DNA from: Micromonospora chaiyaphumensis
GTDB taxonomy: Bacteria; Actinomycetota; Actinomycetes; Mycobacteriales; Micromonosporaceae
DNA: 64,000 nt
Direction: 5' to 3'
Assembly: GCF_900091435.1 (NCBI RefSeq)
Contig: NZ_FMCS01000001.1
Span: 248,001-312,000, forward strand
In this document: piece by piece, positions 52,426 through 60,792 of the stretch
How positions within the stretch are numbered: position 1 is the first letter of the stretch
How the letters are laid out: each line of letters opens with the position of its first letter
The notes under the pieces: model-generated
What the model saw: only the letters and a program-made list of their open reading frames with translations
The model's database searches: none
What the model was told of the DNA's origin: nothing
Program-made: the position numbers and the translations under genes

Positions 52426-52914
52426 ATGAAGGCAAAGACAGTTCTCGGATCGGCGGCGGTCGGCGTGGGCCTCGGCACACTGCTGCTCCCGGCCGCCGCC
52501 CTCGCGGACACCACCGTCTCACCGGCCACCACCCCGGTCGGCGGGACCGTCGTGCTCACCACGACGTCGTGCAACCCGAAGGCCGGTGACGCGCTCTTCC
52601 GCGTCACCGGCCCGAACCGGGACCAGAACGTCAGATCCACCACCGCCGCGGCGGGCGGCGGGCTGAGCGCCGAACTCTTCACCGCCGGGTTCACCCTCGG
52701 CACGTACACGGTCACCACCACCTGCGGCGACGGCAGCAACGGCGGCACGGCCAGCTTCACCGTCACCCCGATCGGCGGCGCGCAGGCCGGCGCCGGCGGC
52801 GGGGACGGCGACACCGGCGTGCTGGTCGCGGGCGGCGCCCTGGCCGCCGCGGCCGTCGCCGGCGGAACGTACGTGCTGGTGCGCCGCCGCCGGCGCGCGA
52901 CCGCCGTCGCCTGA
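52426..52914 (+). CDS. Secreted single-pass surface protein, probable sortase substrate
   Basis: 162 residues. Signal peptide to about residue 28 (VLGSAAVGVGLGTLLLPAAALAD). The extracellular part is a small Thr-rich Ig-like domain (TVSPATTPVGGTVVLTTTSC, SFTVTPIGG) with two Cys. A Gly-rich linker leads to a membrane segment (VLVAGGALAAAAVAGGTYVLV) and a basic tail (RRRRR). This is the cell-wall sorting layout, but no LPxTG or LAxTG is present; the spot reads GDTG. The class F sortase gene lies directly downstream after a hairpin. Confidence 0.75.
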   Translation: MKAKTVLGSAAVGVGLGTLLLPAAALADTTVSPATTPVGGTVVLTTTSCNPKAGDALFRVTGPNRDQNVRSTTAAAGGGLSAELFTAGFTLGTYTVTTTCGDGSNGGTASFTVTPIGGAQAGAGGGDGDTGVLVAGGALAAAAVAGGTYVLVRRRRRATAVA

Positions 52915-52941
52915 CGGCCCGTCACACCATCCCTGAGCGGA

Positions 52942-52970
52942 TGCCCGCGCCGGTCCGACCGGCGCGGGCA
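52942..52970 (+). terminator. Intercistronic hairpin (terminator or attenuator)
   Basis: Perfect 13-bp stem (52942-52954 with 52958-52970) and 3-nt loop between the surface protein and sortase genes, 30 nt before the sortase start. It would reduce sortase expression relative to its neighbour. Confidence 0.8.
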
Positions 52971-52999
52971 CCGCGTCCACGACGGACGGAGGTGGGACC

Positions 53000-53650
53000 C
53001 TGTCGTCGCAGCACCACCGGGCGGGCGGTCCGTCGCGGACCCGCACCGCCGTCATCGTCGCCGCGATCACCCTGGCCGGCGCCACCGGCGCCGGACTGGT
53101 CGCCGCCGGCCTCGGCACCACCTCCACCCCGCCGCCCCAGCCGGGCGCCTCGGTCGCACCGACCGTCGAGCCCTCCGGCGCGGCCGGCCCGGTGCTCCCC
53201 AGTTCCGAGCCGGTCCGGGTCACCATCCCGCGGATCGGCGTCGACGCCGACATCGTCCCGGTCGCCACGGACGAGAACGGCGCGCTGGAGGTGCCACCGC
53301 TGGACCATCCGGAGATGGTCGGCTGGTACCGCCGTGGCCCGACCCCCGGCGAGGCCGGCAACGCCGTGCTGGTCGGGCACGTCGACACGCTGCGCGGCCC
53401 GGCGGTCTTCTTCGACCTGGGCCGGCTGCGCCCCGGCGACACCGTCGAGGTGACCCGCACCGACGGCCGGGTCGCGGTGTTCAGCGTGGACGGTGTCGGC
53501 GCCTACCCGAAGGAGCGCTTCCCCACCGAGCGGGTGTACGGGGGCGGCGCCGAGGCCCGGCTCCGGCTCATCACCTGCGGCGGCCGGTTCAACCCGCGCA
53601 TCGGCAGCTACCCGGACAACATCGTGGTCTTCGCCACCGCCGCCCGCTGA
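53000..53650 (+). CDS. Class F sortase with apparent CTG start
   Basis: 216 residues. Catalytic His127 (LVGHVDT), Cys193 (LITCGGRF) and Arg200 (NPRIGSYPDN) fit class F sortases. After the in-frame stop at 52934 there is no ATG, GTG or TTG until a GTG at 53192, which would delete the basic N-terminus and membrane anchor (TAVIVAAITLAGATGAGLVA, 16-35). A CTG at 53000 lies 6 nt after a strong GGAGGT, so it is the best start. The anchored enzyme would attach surface proteins to the wall outside the membrane. Confidence 0.8.
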   Translation: MSSQHHRAGGPSRTRTAVIVAAITLAGATGAGLVAAGLGTTSTPPPQPGASVAPTVEPSGAAGPVLPSSEPVRVTIPRIGVDADIVPVATDENGALEVPPLDHPEMVGWYRRGPTPGEAGNAVLVGHVDTLRGPAVFFDLGRLRPGDTVEVTRTDGRVAVFSVDGVGAYPKERFPTERVYGGGAEARLRLITCGGRFNPRIGSYPDNIVVFATAAR

Positions 53651-53725
53651 CGCGGGCCGGGCACCGTTGGAGCACCGGCAGGCCGTACGGTAGGCCGTCA
53701 GTTCCTCGGCGGGCGGAGGTGCGCG

Positions 53726-54838
53726 GTGGGCCGGTCGGCGTTACGGACCCGGCGGGGCGGCCGACTGCTGCCCGGCCTCCTGACCCGCCTGCTCGGGCGC
53801 GCGGACGAGGTGGCCGGCCCGACGCCCCGCCGGGCCAACCCGGACGCCGTGGTGGACTGCGCGGTCTACGTGGCCGGCCGGCGGGAGCCGGGCCGGCCGC
53901 ACTACGCCGACGCGTACGACCGGGCCCGCCGCACCCGGCGCGCGTTCGTCTGGCTCGGGCTGCACGAGCCCGGCGCGGCCGTGATGGCCGCGGTCGGGCG
54001 CACCTTCGGGCTGGACGAGCTGGCCGTGGCGCAGGCCCTCGCCGACGGGCACCGCCCCACGGTGCAGCGGCACGGTGACGTGACGCTGCTGGTCCTGCGC
54101 ACGGCCGGCTACGTGGAGCACACCGAGCTGACCGCCACCTCCGAGGTGATCGACACCGGTGACGTCATGGTGTTCCTCGGCGACCGGTTCGCGCTCACCG
54201 TCCGGCACGGCGCGAGCGGCGCGCTGACCCCCGTGCGGGAGGACGTGCAGCACCGGCCGGGCGTGCTGGCCGAGGGGCCGTGGGCGGTGGCGTACGCGGT
54301 CTGCGCCCGGATGGTCGACCTCTACCTGGAGGTCGCCGGGCACCTGGAGCGGGACCTGGAACGGGTCGAGGAGAGCGTCTTCGCCCGCGACCGGGACGCC
54401 GACATCCAGCACATCTACCAGCTCAAGCGGGAGGTGGTGGAGTTCAAGCGGGCGGTGCTGCCGTTGCAGGCGCCGCTGCGGGCGCTGCTGGAGCAGCGGG
54501 GCGAGGGCCCGCCGCCGGGGCTGCACCGCTGGTTCGCCGACGTGGAGAGCCGGCTGACCCGGGCGGTGGACCGGATCGGCTCGTACGACGAGCTGCTCAA
54601 CTCGATCCTCCAGTCCCGGCTGGCGCAGCTCGCCGTCGAGCAGAACAACGACATGCGCAAGATCGCGGCATGGGCGGCGATCGCCGCGACGCAGACCGCG
54701 GTGGCCGGCGTCTACGGGATGAACTTCGCGCACATGCCGGAGCTGGGCTGGCGCTACGGCTACGCGGGGGCCCTGCTGCTCATGGCGACGGCCGCGGTCA
54801 CCCTGCACCGGCTGTTCCGGCGCTCCGGCTGGCTCTGA
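53726..54838 (+). CDS. corA: CorA-type magnesium/divalent cation channel
   Basis: 370 residues, GTG with GGAGGTG. A large soluble domain ends in two C-terminal helices. The signature YGMNF is at 330-334, followed by MPELGW and a final helix. The coiled region (VEFKRAVLPLQAPLRALLEQ) is typical of the CorA stalk. It imports magnesium or cobalt at the membrane. GMN is intact. It ends 4 nt before the convergent kinase-fold gene. Confidence 0.9.
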   Translation: MGRSALRTRRGGRLLPGLLTRLLGRADEVAGPTPRRANPDAVVDCAVYVAGRREPGRPHYADAYDRARRTRRAFVWLGLHEPGAAVMAAVGRTFGLDELAVAQALADGHRPTVQRHGDVTLLVLRTAGYVEHTELTATSEVIDTGDVMVFLGDRFALTVRHGASGALTPVREDVQHRPGVLAEGPWAVAYAVCARMVDLYLEVAGHLERDLERVEESVFARDRDADIQHIYQLKREVVEFKRAVLPLQAPLRALLEQRGEGPPPGLHRWFADVESRLTRAVDRIGSYDELLNSILQSRLAQLAVEQNNDMRKIAAWAAIAATQTAVAGVYGMNFAHMPELGWRYGYAGALLLMATAAVTLHRLFRRSGWL

Positions 54839-54842
54839 GGAG

Positions 54843-55841
54843 TCACGCGCTGTCCAGGTCGGACAGCTCGGCGTCGAGCAGCCCGGCCAGTTGGGCCACC
54901 CGCCCCGGGTCGGACTCGGCCGTGATGCCCCGGCTGGGCATCTCCACGGTCATGAGCAGGTAGAGGTGCAGCCGGTAGAGCCCGAGCCGGCGGCGCGCCC
55001 CGGCGTCCAGCGGGAACGGCGCGGCCGCCCGGTAGGCCCGCACGAGGGGGTCGTCCGGCTCGTCCTCGGCGCGCCGGAACAGCAGCGGCGACACCAGATC
55101 CAGCAGCGGGTCGCCCCAGAGGTGGCGCTCGCCGTCGACCAGCCCGGTGAGCCGGGGCGTCCCGTCGGGGTCGTCGAGCGCCAGGACGTTGCCGGCCCAG
55201 CCGTCGAAGTGGAGCAGCGCCGGGCGGCGGACCGCGTCGAGGACGCCGGCGTGCCGGTCGACCAGCTCGCGGATCCGGGCCGCCGGCACGGGCAGCGGCA
55301 CCGACCAGTCCGCCGCGTCGGCGAGCAGGTCGTCCAGCATGGCCGTGTACGCGCCGCGCCAGGTGGGCGCGCCGGTCCGGCCGCCGTCGTAGCCGTAGCG
55401 GTCGCCGGTGACACCGTGCAGCGCGGCCAGCGCCCGGCCGAGCTGGGCCCGGAGCGGGCCCACCTCGACGCCGGCCCGGGTCAGGTCCCACAGGGTGCGG
55501 CCGGGCAGCAGGCCGGTGAGCAGCCAGTCGCCGAGCACCGGGTCGCGCCCGTGGTGCAGCAGCGGCGGCACCGGCACGGCGGGCGCCCGCGCGGCGACCA
55601 GCCGCAGGTAGCGCGCCTCCGCGCCGATCATGTCCCGCTCGTAGCGGAGCAGCGGCACGTGCGGCGGTGGGCCCACCTTGAGCGCCACGGCCCGCCCGTC
55701 GTCGAGGGTCGCCCACCAGACGGCGGCGAAGCCGCCGCCGGCCAGCGGCCCGCAGTCGGTCACGCCGGGCGCGGGGCCGAGCGACGCGGCCACGTAGCGC
55801 CGGACCTGATCCGGGTCGAGGTGGCGTTGGGTCGGGCTCAT
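54843..55841 (-). CDS. Fructosamine-kinase/aminoglycoside-phosphotransferase-fold protein
   Basis: 332 residues, ATG at 55841. Nucleotide-binding lobe GGGFAAVWWATLDDGRAVALKVG with Lys in VALKV. The catalytic loop reads LLHFDGWAGNVL, where the usual HGDLHxGN becomes HFDGWAGN; the Asp and Asn are kept. The metal Asp is in LVDGERHLWGDPLLDL. It phosphorylates a small hydroxyl or ketosamine substrate; the exact one is unknown. It is not evidence of drug resistance on its own. A longer reading to 55961 overlaps the divergent gene and lacks a ribosome-binding site. Confidence 0.8.
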   Translation of the reverse strand: MSPTQRHLDPDQVRRYVAASLGPAPGVTDCGPLAGGGFAAVWWATLDDGRAVALKVGPPPHVPLLRYERDMIGAEARYLRLVAARAPAVPVPPLLHHGRDPVLGDWLLTGLLPGRTLWDLTRAGVEVGPLRAQLGRALAALHGVTGDRYGYDGGRTGAPTWRGAYTAMLDDLLADAADWSVPLPVPAARIRELVDRHAGVLDAVRRPALLHFDGWAGNVLALDDPDGTPRLTGLVDGERHLWGDPLLDLVSPLLFRRAEDEPDDPLVRAYRAAAPFPLDAGARRRLGLYRLHLYLLMTVEMPSRGITAESDPGRVAQLAGLLDAELSDLDSA

Positions 55842-55920
55842 GTCCCGCACCACGCTAGCGGCCGGGCCGCGCGGGCGCTGTCCCGGAAACCGCCGGGCGG
55901 GGTTCCGTAGGCTGGCGCGC

Positions 55921-56697
55921 ATGATGTGGCGGCGGTACGTGGCGATCGGCGACAGCACCACCGAGGGCCTGGACGACCCGGACGAGGCGGGCGGCTACCG
56001 GGGCTGGGCCGACCGCTTCGCCCTCGCCGTGGCCCGGGCCCAGGGCGGCCTGGAGTACGCCAACCTCGCCATCCGCGGCCGCACCACCGCCCGGATCCGG
56101 AGCGAGCAGCTGCCCGTCGCGCTGGAGCTGGCGCCCGACCTGGCGACCGTGGTGGCCGGCATGAACGACGTGCTGCGACCGTCGTTCGACGCCGACCGGG
56201 TGGTCGAGGACGTGCGCGCCATGCAGCGCGCACTGGTCGGCCAGGGCGCCACGGTGCTCACCTTCACCCTGCCCGACCCGGCGCCGGTGATGCCGCTGGC
56301 CCGCCCGCTGCGCGGCCGGGTGCTGGCGCTCAACGAGGCGGTCCGGGCGGCCACCGCGGAGACCGGGGCCACCCTGCTCGACCTGGGCGCGCACGCGGTC
56401 GCCTCGGATCCCCGGCTGTGGAGCGACGACCGGCTGCACGCCAACACCGCCGGCCACGAACGGATCGCCGCGGCGCTCGCGCACACCGCCGGCCTGCCCG
56501 GGTACGACGACTCGTGGTCGCACCCGCTGCCGGTGGCCGCCCGCCGCCCCCGGCGGGAGGCGGTCCGCGCCGAGCTGGCCTGGACCCGGCGGCACCTGCT
56601 GCCGTGGCTGGGCCGGCACCTGCGCGGGCGTTCCTCCGGCGACGACCGGGTGGCGAAGCGGCCGGTGCCGCTGCCGGTGGAGCTGCCGGCCTCCTGA
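55921..56697 (+). CDS. SGNH/GDSL-family hydrolase
   Basis: 258 residues; ATG at 55921 or 55924. Block I has the nucleophile IGDSTTEG (Ser12), block III GMNDV, and block V DRLHANTAGH with Asp/His. No signal peptide is seen, so it is cytosolic esterase-like. The last 60 residues are Arg-rich (RRPRREAVRAELAWTRRHLLPW) and are seen in related actinobacterial members. Substrate unknown. Confidence 0.86.
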   Translation: MMWRRYVAIGDSTTEGLDDPDEAGGYRGWADRFALAVARAQGGLEYANLAIRGRTTARIRSEQLPVALELAPDLATVVAGMNDVLRPSFDADRVVEDVRAMQRALVGQGATVLTFTLPDPAPVMPLARPLRGRVLALNEAVRAATAETGATLLDLGAHAVASDPRLWSDDRLHANTAGHERIAAALAHTAGLPGYDDSWSHPLPVAARRPRREAVRAELAWTRRHLLPWLGRHLRGRSSGDDRVAKRPVPLPVELPAS

Positions 56698-56847
56698 GCA
56701 GCCCGACCGGGCAGAGCTGCCGTCCGGAACCGCGACCCCGGCGACCCTTGCGGAGGGTTGCCAGGCGGTGAACAGGTGACGAGGATCACTCGGAGGATCG
56801 GTCCCCGGCCTCGATGGACGGAGACCTGGCGACAAAGGAGTCCCCCG

Positions 56848-58323
56848 ATGCCTGATCTCCACCGGCGCACCCTGCTGCGCGGCGCCGCCACCGCGGCCGG
56901 CGGCGCCGTCCTCGGCGGCCCGTTCATCGGGTTCGTGGCGCGCGGCGAGGCCGGCGCGGCCGGCCGGCGTCCGGCACCCCGCCCGGCCCTGGGGCCGGTG
57001 CCCGACCTGCGCGACGGCACGGTCCGCCTGCACCTGCCCCACGGCTTCCAGTACCGCTCGTTCCACGACACCGAGTTCCCGGTCACGCTCGACGACGGCA
57101 CCCGGCTGCCCGGCCGGCACGACGGCATGGGCGCCTTCCGCGGGCCGGACGGCACCGTCCGGCTGGTCCGCAACCACGAGGTGAACAATCCCGGCCCCGC
57201 CTTCGGCGACGCCGCCGCGGCGTACGACCCGATGGCGCAGGGCGGCACCACCACGATCGAGGTCACCCGCCACGGCGAGGTCCGGCGCTCGTGGACCAGC
57301 CTGAACGGCACCATGATGAACTGCTCCGGCGGCCGCATGCCCTGGGGCAGCTGGATCACCTGCGAGGAGACGGTCAACGGGCCGGACGTCGGCCCGGACT
57401 TCACGGGCGCCTCCAACGTGCCGCTCACCCAGCCGCACGGCTTCGTCTACGAGGTGCCGGCGGGCGGGCAGTCGGACCGGGCGCCGGTCCCCGCCGCCGG
57501 CCGCTTCGCGCACGAGTCGGTGGCCTACGACCCGCGGGGCGGGCACCTCTACCTGACCGAGGACAACTTCGGCTACCCGTCCGGCTTCTACCGGTACACG
57601 CCCCCGGTGGACCCCATGAAGTGCGGCCGCCTGGCCGACGGGGGCCGGCTGCAGATGCTCGCGGTGCGCGGCCGCCGCAACCTGGACCTGGCCGCGGCGC
57701 AGCGGCGGCACGCGACGTACCCGGTGCAGTGGGTGGACATCGACGACCCGGCGCCGCGGTTCCCGTACACCCCCGGCGAGGTCGCGCCGACGACGAACGA
57801 CCAGGCGCTGACGTACGTGTCGCGGCAGGGCTGGGCCCGGGGCGCCGCCTACTTCTCCCGGCTGGAGGGGTCGGCGTACGACGACGGCGTCGTCTACTTC
57901 ACCGCCACTCAGGGCGGTGGCCCCGCCGAGACGTCGACGGGCCCGGTCGCCGACGGGTACGGCAACGGGCACGGCCAGGTGTGGGCGTACGACTGCCGGG
58001 CGCAGGTGCTGCGGCTGGTGTACGAGTCGCCCGGGCCCGATGTACTGGACTTCCCGGACAACGTGACCACCAGCCCGCGCGGCACGCTGGTGGTCTGCGA
58101 GGACAACGTGGACGACAACTACGTGCGCGGGCTCACCCCGCGCGGCGAGTTGTTCGACATCGCGTTGAACCGGCTGGTCAGCAGCACCGGGGCGGACCGG
58201 TCCAACGACGAGTTCGCCGGCTCCACCTTCAGCCCGGACGGGCACACCCTGTTCGTCAACATCCAGGCGAGCCGGGGCATGACGTTCGCGATCTGGGGTG
58301 ACTGGTCCCGGATCGGGGTCTGA
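56848..58323 (+). CDS. phoX: Tat-exported alkaline phosphatase PhoX
   Basis: 491 residues, ATG with AAAGGAG. Tat signal LHRRTLLRGAATAAGG. PhoX/DUF839 motifs: LVRNHEVNN, GGTTTIEV, NCSGGRMPWGSWITCEET, HGFVYEVP, HESVAYDP, YLTEDNFGYPSGFYRY, VCEDNVDDNYVRG and DEFAGSTFSPDGHTLFVNIQ. These contain the calcium and iron ligands. It releases phosphate from esters outside the membrane. Two GGTGA units 8 bp apart (56767-56780) lie upstream but do not have PHO-box spacing. Confidence 0.9.
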   Translation: MPDLHRRTLLRGAATAAGGAVLGGPFIGFVARGEAGAAGRRPAPRPALGPVPDLRDGTVRLHLPHGFQYRSFHDTEFPVTLDDGTRLPGRHDGMGAFRGPDGTVRLVRNHEVNNPGPAFGDAAAAYDPMAQGGTTTIEVTRHGEVRRSWTSLNGTMMNCSGGRMPWGSWITCEETVNGPDVGPDFTGASNVPLTQPHGFVYEVPAGGQSDRAPVPAAGRFAHESVAYDPRGGHLYLTEDNFGYPSGFYRYTPPVDPMKCGRLADGGRLQMLAVRGRRNLDLAAAQRRHATYPVQWVDIDDPAPRFPYTPGEVAPTTNDQALTYVSRQGWARGAAYFSRLEGSAYDDGVVYFTATQGGGPAETSTGPVADGYGNGHGQVWAYDCRAQVLRLVYESPGPDVLDFPDNVTTSPRGTLVVCEDNVDDNYVRGLTPRGELFDIALNRLVSSTGADRSNDEFAGSTFSPDGHTLFVNIQASRGMTFAIWGDWSRIGV

Positions 58324-58327
58324 GGCA

Positions 58328-58365
58328 CCGGCGGCGGCGGGTGGGGTCCCACCCGCCGCCGCCGG
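58328..58365. terminator. Bidirectional terminator after phoX
   Basis: Perfect 18-bp stem (58328-58345 with 58348-58365) between convergent phoX and the thioredoxin-fold gene. Confidence 0.88.
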
Positions 58366-58373
58366 GTCAGGGC

Positions 58374-58991
58374 TCAACGCTCGATCGGCCGGCGGGTGCG
58401 CCCCCGCTTCAGCTCGAAGAAGCCGTCGGTGCCGGAGACCAGCAGCACCCCGTCCCAGAGCCGGCCGGCGTCCTCGCCGCGCGGGATCGGCGCCACCACC
58501 GGCCCGAAGAACGCGTTCACCCGCCCGTCGGCGCCGGTGACGTGGATGGTCGGCGTGCCGAGGTCCTCGCCGACCGGGGTCAGACCGGCCTGGTGGCTGG
58601 CCAGCAGGGCCGCGTCGTGCTCGGTGGTGTCGGCGGCGTCGGCCAGGTCGACGGGCAGGCCGGCCTCGGTCAGCGCCGCCACGTACAGCTCCCGGCCGAT
58701 CGGGGCGCCCTCGTGGTGGATCCGCTCGCCCAGCGCCGTGTAGAGGTCGCGCAGCACCTCCGGGCCGCACTTCTGCGCGGCGGCCACGCAGACGCGGACC
58801 GGGCCGAGGCCCGGTTTCAGCCACTCCCGGTACCACTCCTCCAGCCCGTCGCGCCCCTCGTTGAGCAGGGACAGGCTCATCACGTGGAACCGGACCCGGA
58901 CCTCGCGGACCCGCTCCACCTCCAGCAGCCAGCGGGAGGCGTTCCAGGCCCACGGGCAGCGCGGGTCGAACCACATGTCGGCGGTCGTCAT
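58374..58991 (-). CDS. Rv2466c-like mycothiol-dependent reductase with altered active site
   Basis: 205 residues. DsbA-like thioredoxin fold: MWFDPRCPWAWNASRWLLEV at the start, FHVMSLSLLNEGRDGLEEWY, GERIHHEG, GTPTIHVTG and FFGPVVAPIPRGEDAGRLWDG. It matches the M. tuberculosis Rv2466c family, which uses a CPWC motif with mycothiol. Here the motif is CPWA: Cys12 is kept and the resolving Cys is Ala15. This suggests a monothiol mechanism. ATG at 58991. Confidence 0.85.
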   Translation of the reverse strand: MTTADMWFDPRCPWAWNASRWLLEVERVREVRVRFHVMSLSLLNEGRDGLEEWYREWLKPGLGPVRVCVAAAQKCGPEVLRDLYTALGERIHHEGAPIGRELYVAALTEAGLPVDLADAADTTEHDAALLASHQAGLTPVGEDLGTPTIHVTGADGRVNAFFGPVVAPIPRGEDAGRLWDGVLLVSGTDGFFELKRGRTRRPIER

Positions 58992-59203
58992 GATCGTCTC
59001 GGTCCCTTCGTTCTCCGTTGCCGGTCCCACGCTAGGCGGGTGATCGGCCCACCAGCAGTGCCGATCCACGTGCGTTTCACTGGGCCAATCCGCCGCGTGT
59101 TTGACCATCCGCGCGGTGGGAAGACACGCGCGCCGCGCGGGCCGGCCGGCCCGACGTCGCCGGACGCACCCGTCCGGGCCGCGGCGGACCGCGAGGAGGC
59201 ACG

Positions 59204-59788
59204 ATGGCCCAGGCGGCCACCAGACCGAGCAGCGCCAGGAAGGCCACCGGGGCCCGCAAGGCCCCGATGCCGAACAAGGCGGCGGCGAAGAAGGTCGCGA
59301 CCGCCAGCAAGCGGGCGACCGGGGCGACCGCCGCCAAGACCCCCGGCGGGAAGCCGACACCGACCACCGCGCGGGCGGCGCGGAAGAAGGCCACCTCGGC
59401 CACCACCGCCACGCCCACCCGCAGGCCCACCGCCAAGGCGGTCGCCGCGAAGAAGGCCACCACGGCGGCCAAGAAGGCCCCCGCCACCAAGGCCGCGGCC
59501 AAGAAGGCGCCCGCCAGGAAGGCCGTGGCGAAGAAGGCGCCCGCCAAGAAGGCCGTGGCCACGAAGGCGCCCGGGACCAGGCGAACGGTGAAGAAGGCCC
59601 CGGCCACGCGGACCACGGCGAAGAAGGCGCCGGCCGCCAAGGGCACGGCCCACGCGGCCACCGTCAAGAAGGCCGCCGACCGCGCCGCCAAGGCCCAGCG
59701 GGTCGCCGCGACACGTACGCCGGCGAAGAAGGCGACCACCATGGAGTCGTTCGGCAACCGGCGGACGGCCCGGACGAGCGGCCGGTGA
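59204..59788 (+). CDS. Histone H1-like Lys/Ala-rich DNA-binding protein
   Basis: 194 residues, ATG with GGAGGCACG. Almost the whole protein is Lys, Ala, Thr, Pro and Arg, with repeated KKAPA, KKAVA and AAKKAP units from about residue 75 to 150, like the C-terminal tails of eukaryotic H1 and bacterial HC2/Hlp. No folded HU domain precedes the repeats. It should bind DNA and compact the nucleoid. The repeats create an artefactual hydrophobic frame on the opposite strand. Confidence 0.83.
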   Translation: MAQAATRPSSARKATGARKAPMPNKAAAKKVATASKRATGATAAKTPGGKPTPTTARAARKKATSATTATPTRRPTAKAVAAKKATTAAKKAPATKAAAKKAPARKAVAKKAPAKKAVATKAPGTRRTVKKAPATRTTAKKAPAAKGTAHAATVKKAADRAAKAQRVAATRTPAKKATTMESFGNRRTARTSGR

Positions 59789-59809
59789 GCCGTCGGCGAG
59801 AATGACCGG

Positions 59810-60229
59810 GTGGCGAAACGCGGTGCCCGCCGGAGCGCGGCCGACCCGACCAGCGGGGCCTGTCCGTGCGGCTCCGGGCTGCCGTACGCGGACTGCTGCG
59901 GCCCGATCCACCGCGCCGCCTCGGCGGCGGCAACCGCCGAGGCGCTGATGCGCTCCCGCTACAGCGCCTTCGCGGTGGGCGACGCCGACTACCTGCTGCG
60001 CAGCTGGCACTCCACCACCCGGCCGCGCCGGCTGGAGCTGGACCCGGGCACCCGGTGGACGCGGCTGGAAGTGCTCGACACCGATCGGGGCGGGCTGTTC
60101 GACAGCGCGGGCACGGTCCGGTTCCGTGCCCACCACCGGGAGGCCGGCCGGCCCGGCACGGTGGCCGAGCACAGCCGGTTCGTCCGGGAGGACGGCCGCT
60201 GGGTCTACCTGGACGCGCTACCCGACTGA
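59810..60229 (+). CDS. YchJ-family protein with SEC-C-type zinc motif
   Basis: 139 residues, GTG start. Cys18, Cys20, Cys29 and Cys30 in ACPCGSGLPYADCC form the SEC-C-like zinc site. The YchJ body follows: AEALMRSRYSAFAVGDADYLL, RSWHSTTRP, VRFRAHHREAG and EHSRFVREDGRWVYLD, an NTF2-like fold. Family function unknown. It starts 21 nt after the histone-like gene and may be co-transcribed. Confidence 0.87.
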   Translation: MAKRGARRSAADPTSGACPCGSGLPYADCCGPIHRAASAAATAEALMRSRYSAFAVGDADYLLRSWHSTTRPRRLELDPGTRWTRLEVLDTDRGGLFDSAGTVRFRAHHREAGRPGTVAEHSRFVREDGRWVYLDALPD

Positions 60230-60246
60230 CCGCCGGCCGGCGCGGG

Positions 60247-60792
60247 TCAGGGCCCGGTGACCGCGGCGCGCACCGGCAGGCCGAGCCGGTGGACCGCGGC
60301 CCGGACCAGCTCGTCCGGCGGCGCGGCCACCTCCAGCACCACGCCGGACTCGTCCGGCCCCAGGTGCTCCAGGATGGCCCGCTGCGAGTCGAACAGGCTC
60401 GCCGGCATGTAGTGCCCGACCCGCCGGTCCAGCCGGTCCCGGATCAGCTCGGCGGCCCCGTCCAGGTGCAGGAACTCCACGTCCGCCGGCCCCTGCCGCA
60501 GCACGTCCCGGTACGCGCGCTTCAGCGCCGAGCAGGTCAGCACCGTGGACACCCCCTCGGCGTGCCGTTCGGCCATCCACCCGGCCAGGGCGCGCAACCA
60601 GGGCCAGCGGTCCGCGTCGGTCAGCGGGACGCCGGCCCGCATCTGGGCCACGTGCGCCTCGGTGTGGAACTCGTCGGCCTCGGCGAACCGCAGGCCGGTC
60701 AGCTCGCTGATTCCCCGGGCCACCGTCGTCTTGCCCGCCCCGGACACGCCCATCACCACGACGTGCCGGGTGGGCGGCCGGTCACCAGTCAT
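60247..60792 (-). CDS. gntK: Gluconate kinase (GntK type)
   Basis: 181 residues. P-loop GVSGAGKTT at 15-23, then [43 protein letters not shown] and [18 protein letters not shown], the thermoresistant gluconokinase pattern. It makes 6-phosphogluconate from gluconate. Its ATG lies 11 nt inside the 3' end of the dehydratase gene, so it is last in the operon and translationally coupled. Confidence 0.9.
   Translation of the reverse strand: MTGDRPPTRHVVVMGVSGAGKTTVARGISELTGLRFAEADEFHTEAHVAQMRAGVPLTDADRWPWLRALAGWMAERHAEGVSTVLTCSALKRAYRDVLRQGPADVEFLHLDGAAELIRDRLDRRVGHYMPASLFDSQRAILEHLGPDESGVVLEVAAPPDELVRAAVHRLGLPVRAAVTGP

Noticed and set aside
53192..53650. Shorter sortase starting at GTG 53192
   Set aside because: It would lack the membrane anchor and has no ribosome-binding site; the CTG at 53000 has both.
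54843..55841. Aminoglycoside resistance kinase
   Set aside because: Only the kinase fold is shared; the catalytic loop HFDGWAGN differs from APH enzymes and there is no resistance context.
55855..58974. 1039-aa minus-strand open frame
   Set aside because: Antisense shadow of the SGNH hydrolase and PhoX genes, low-complexity Arg/Gly/Val product.
59077..59757. 226-aa hydrophobic minus-strand frame
   Set aside because: Created by the complement of AAG/GCC repeats in the histone-like gene; it is not a membrane protein.
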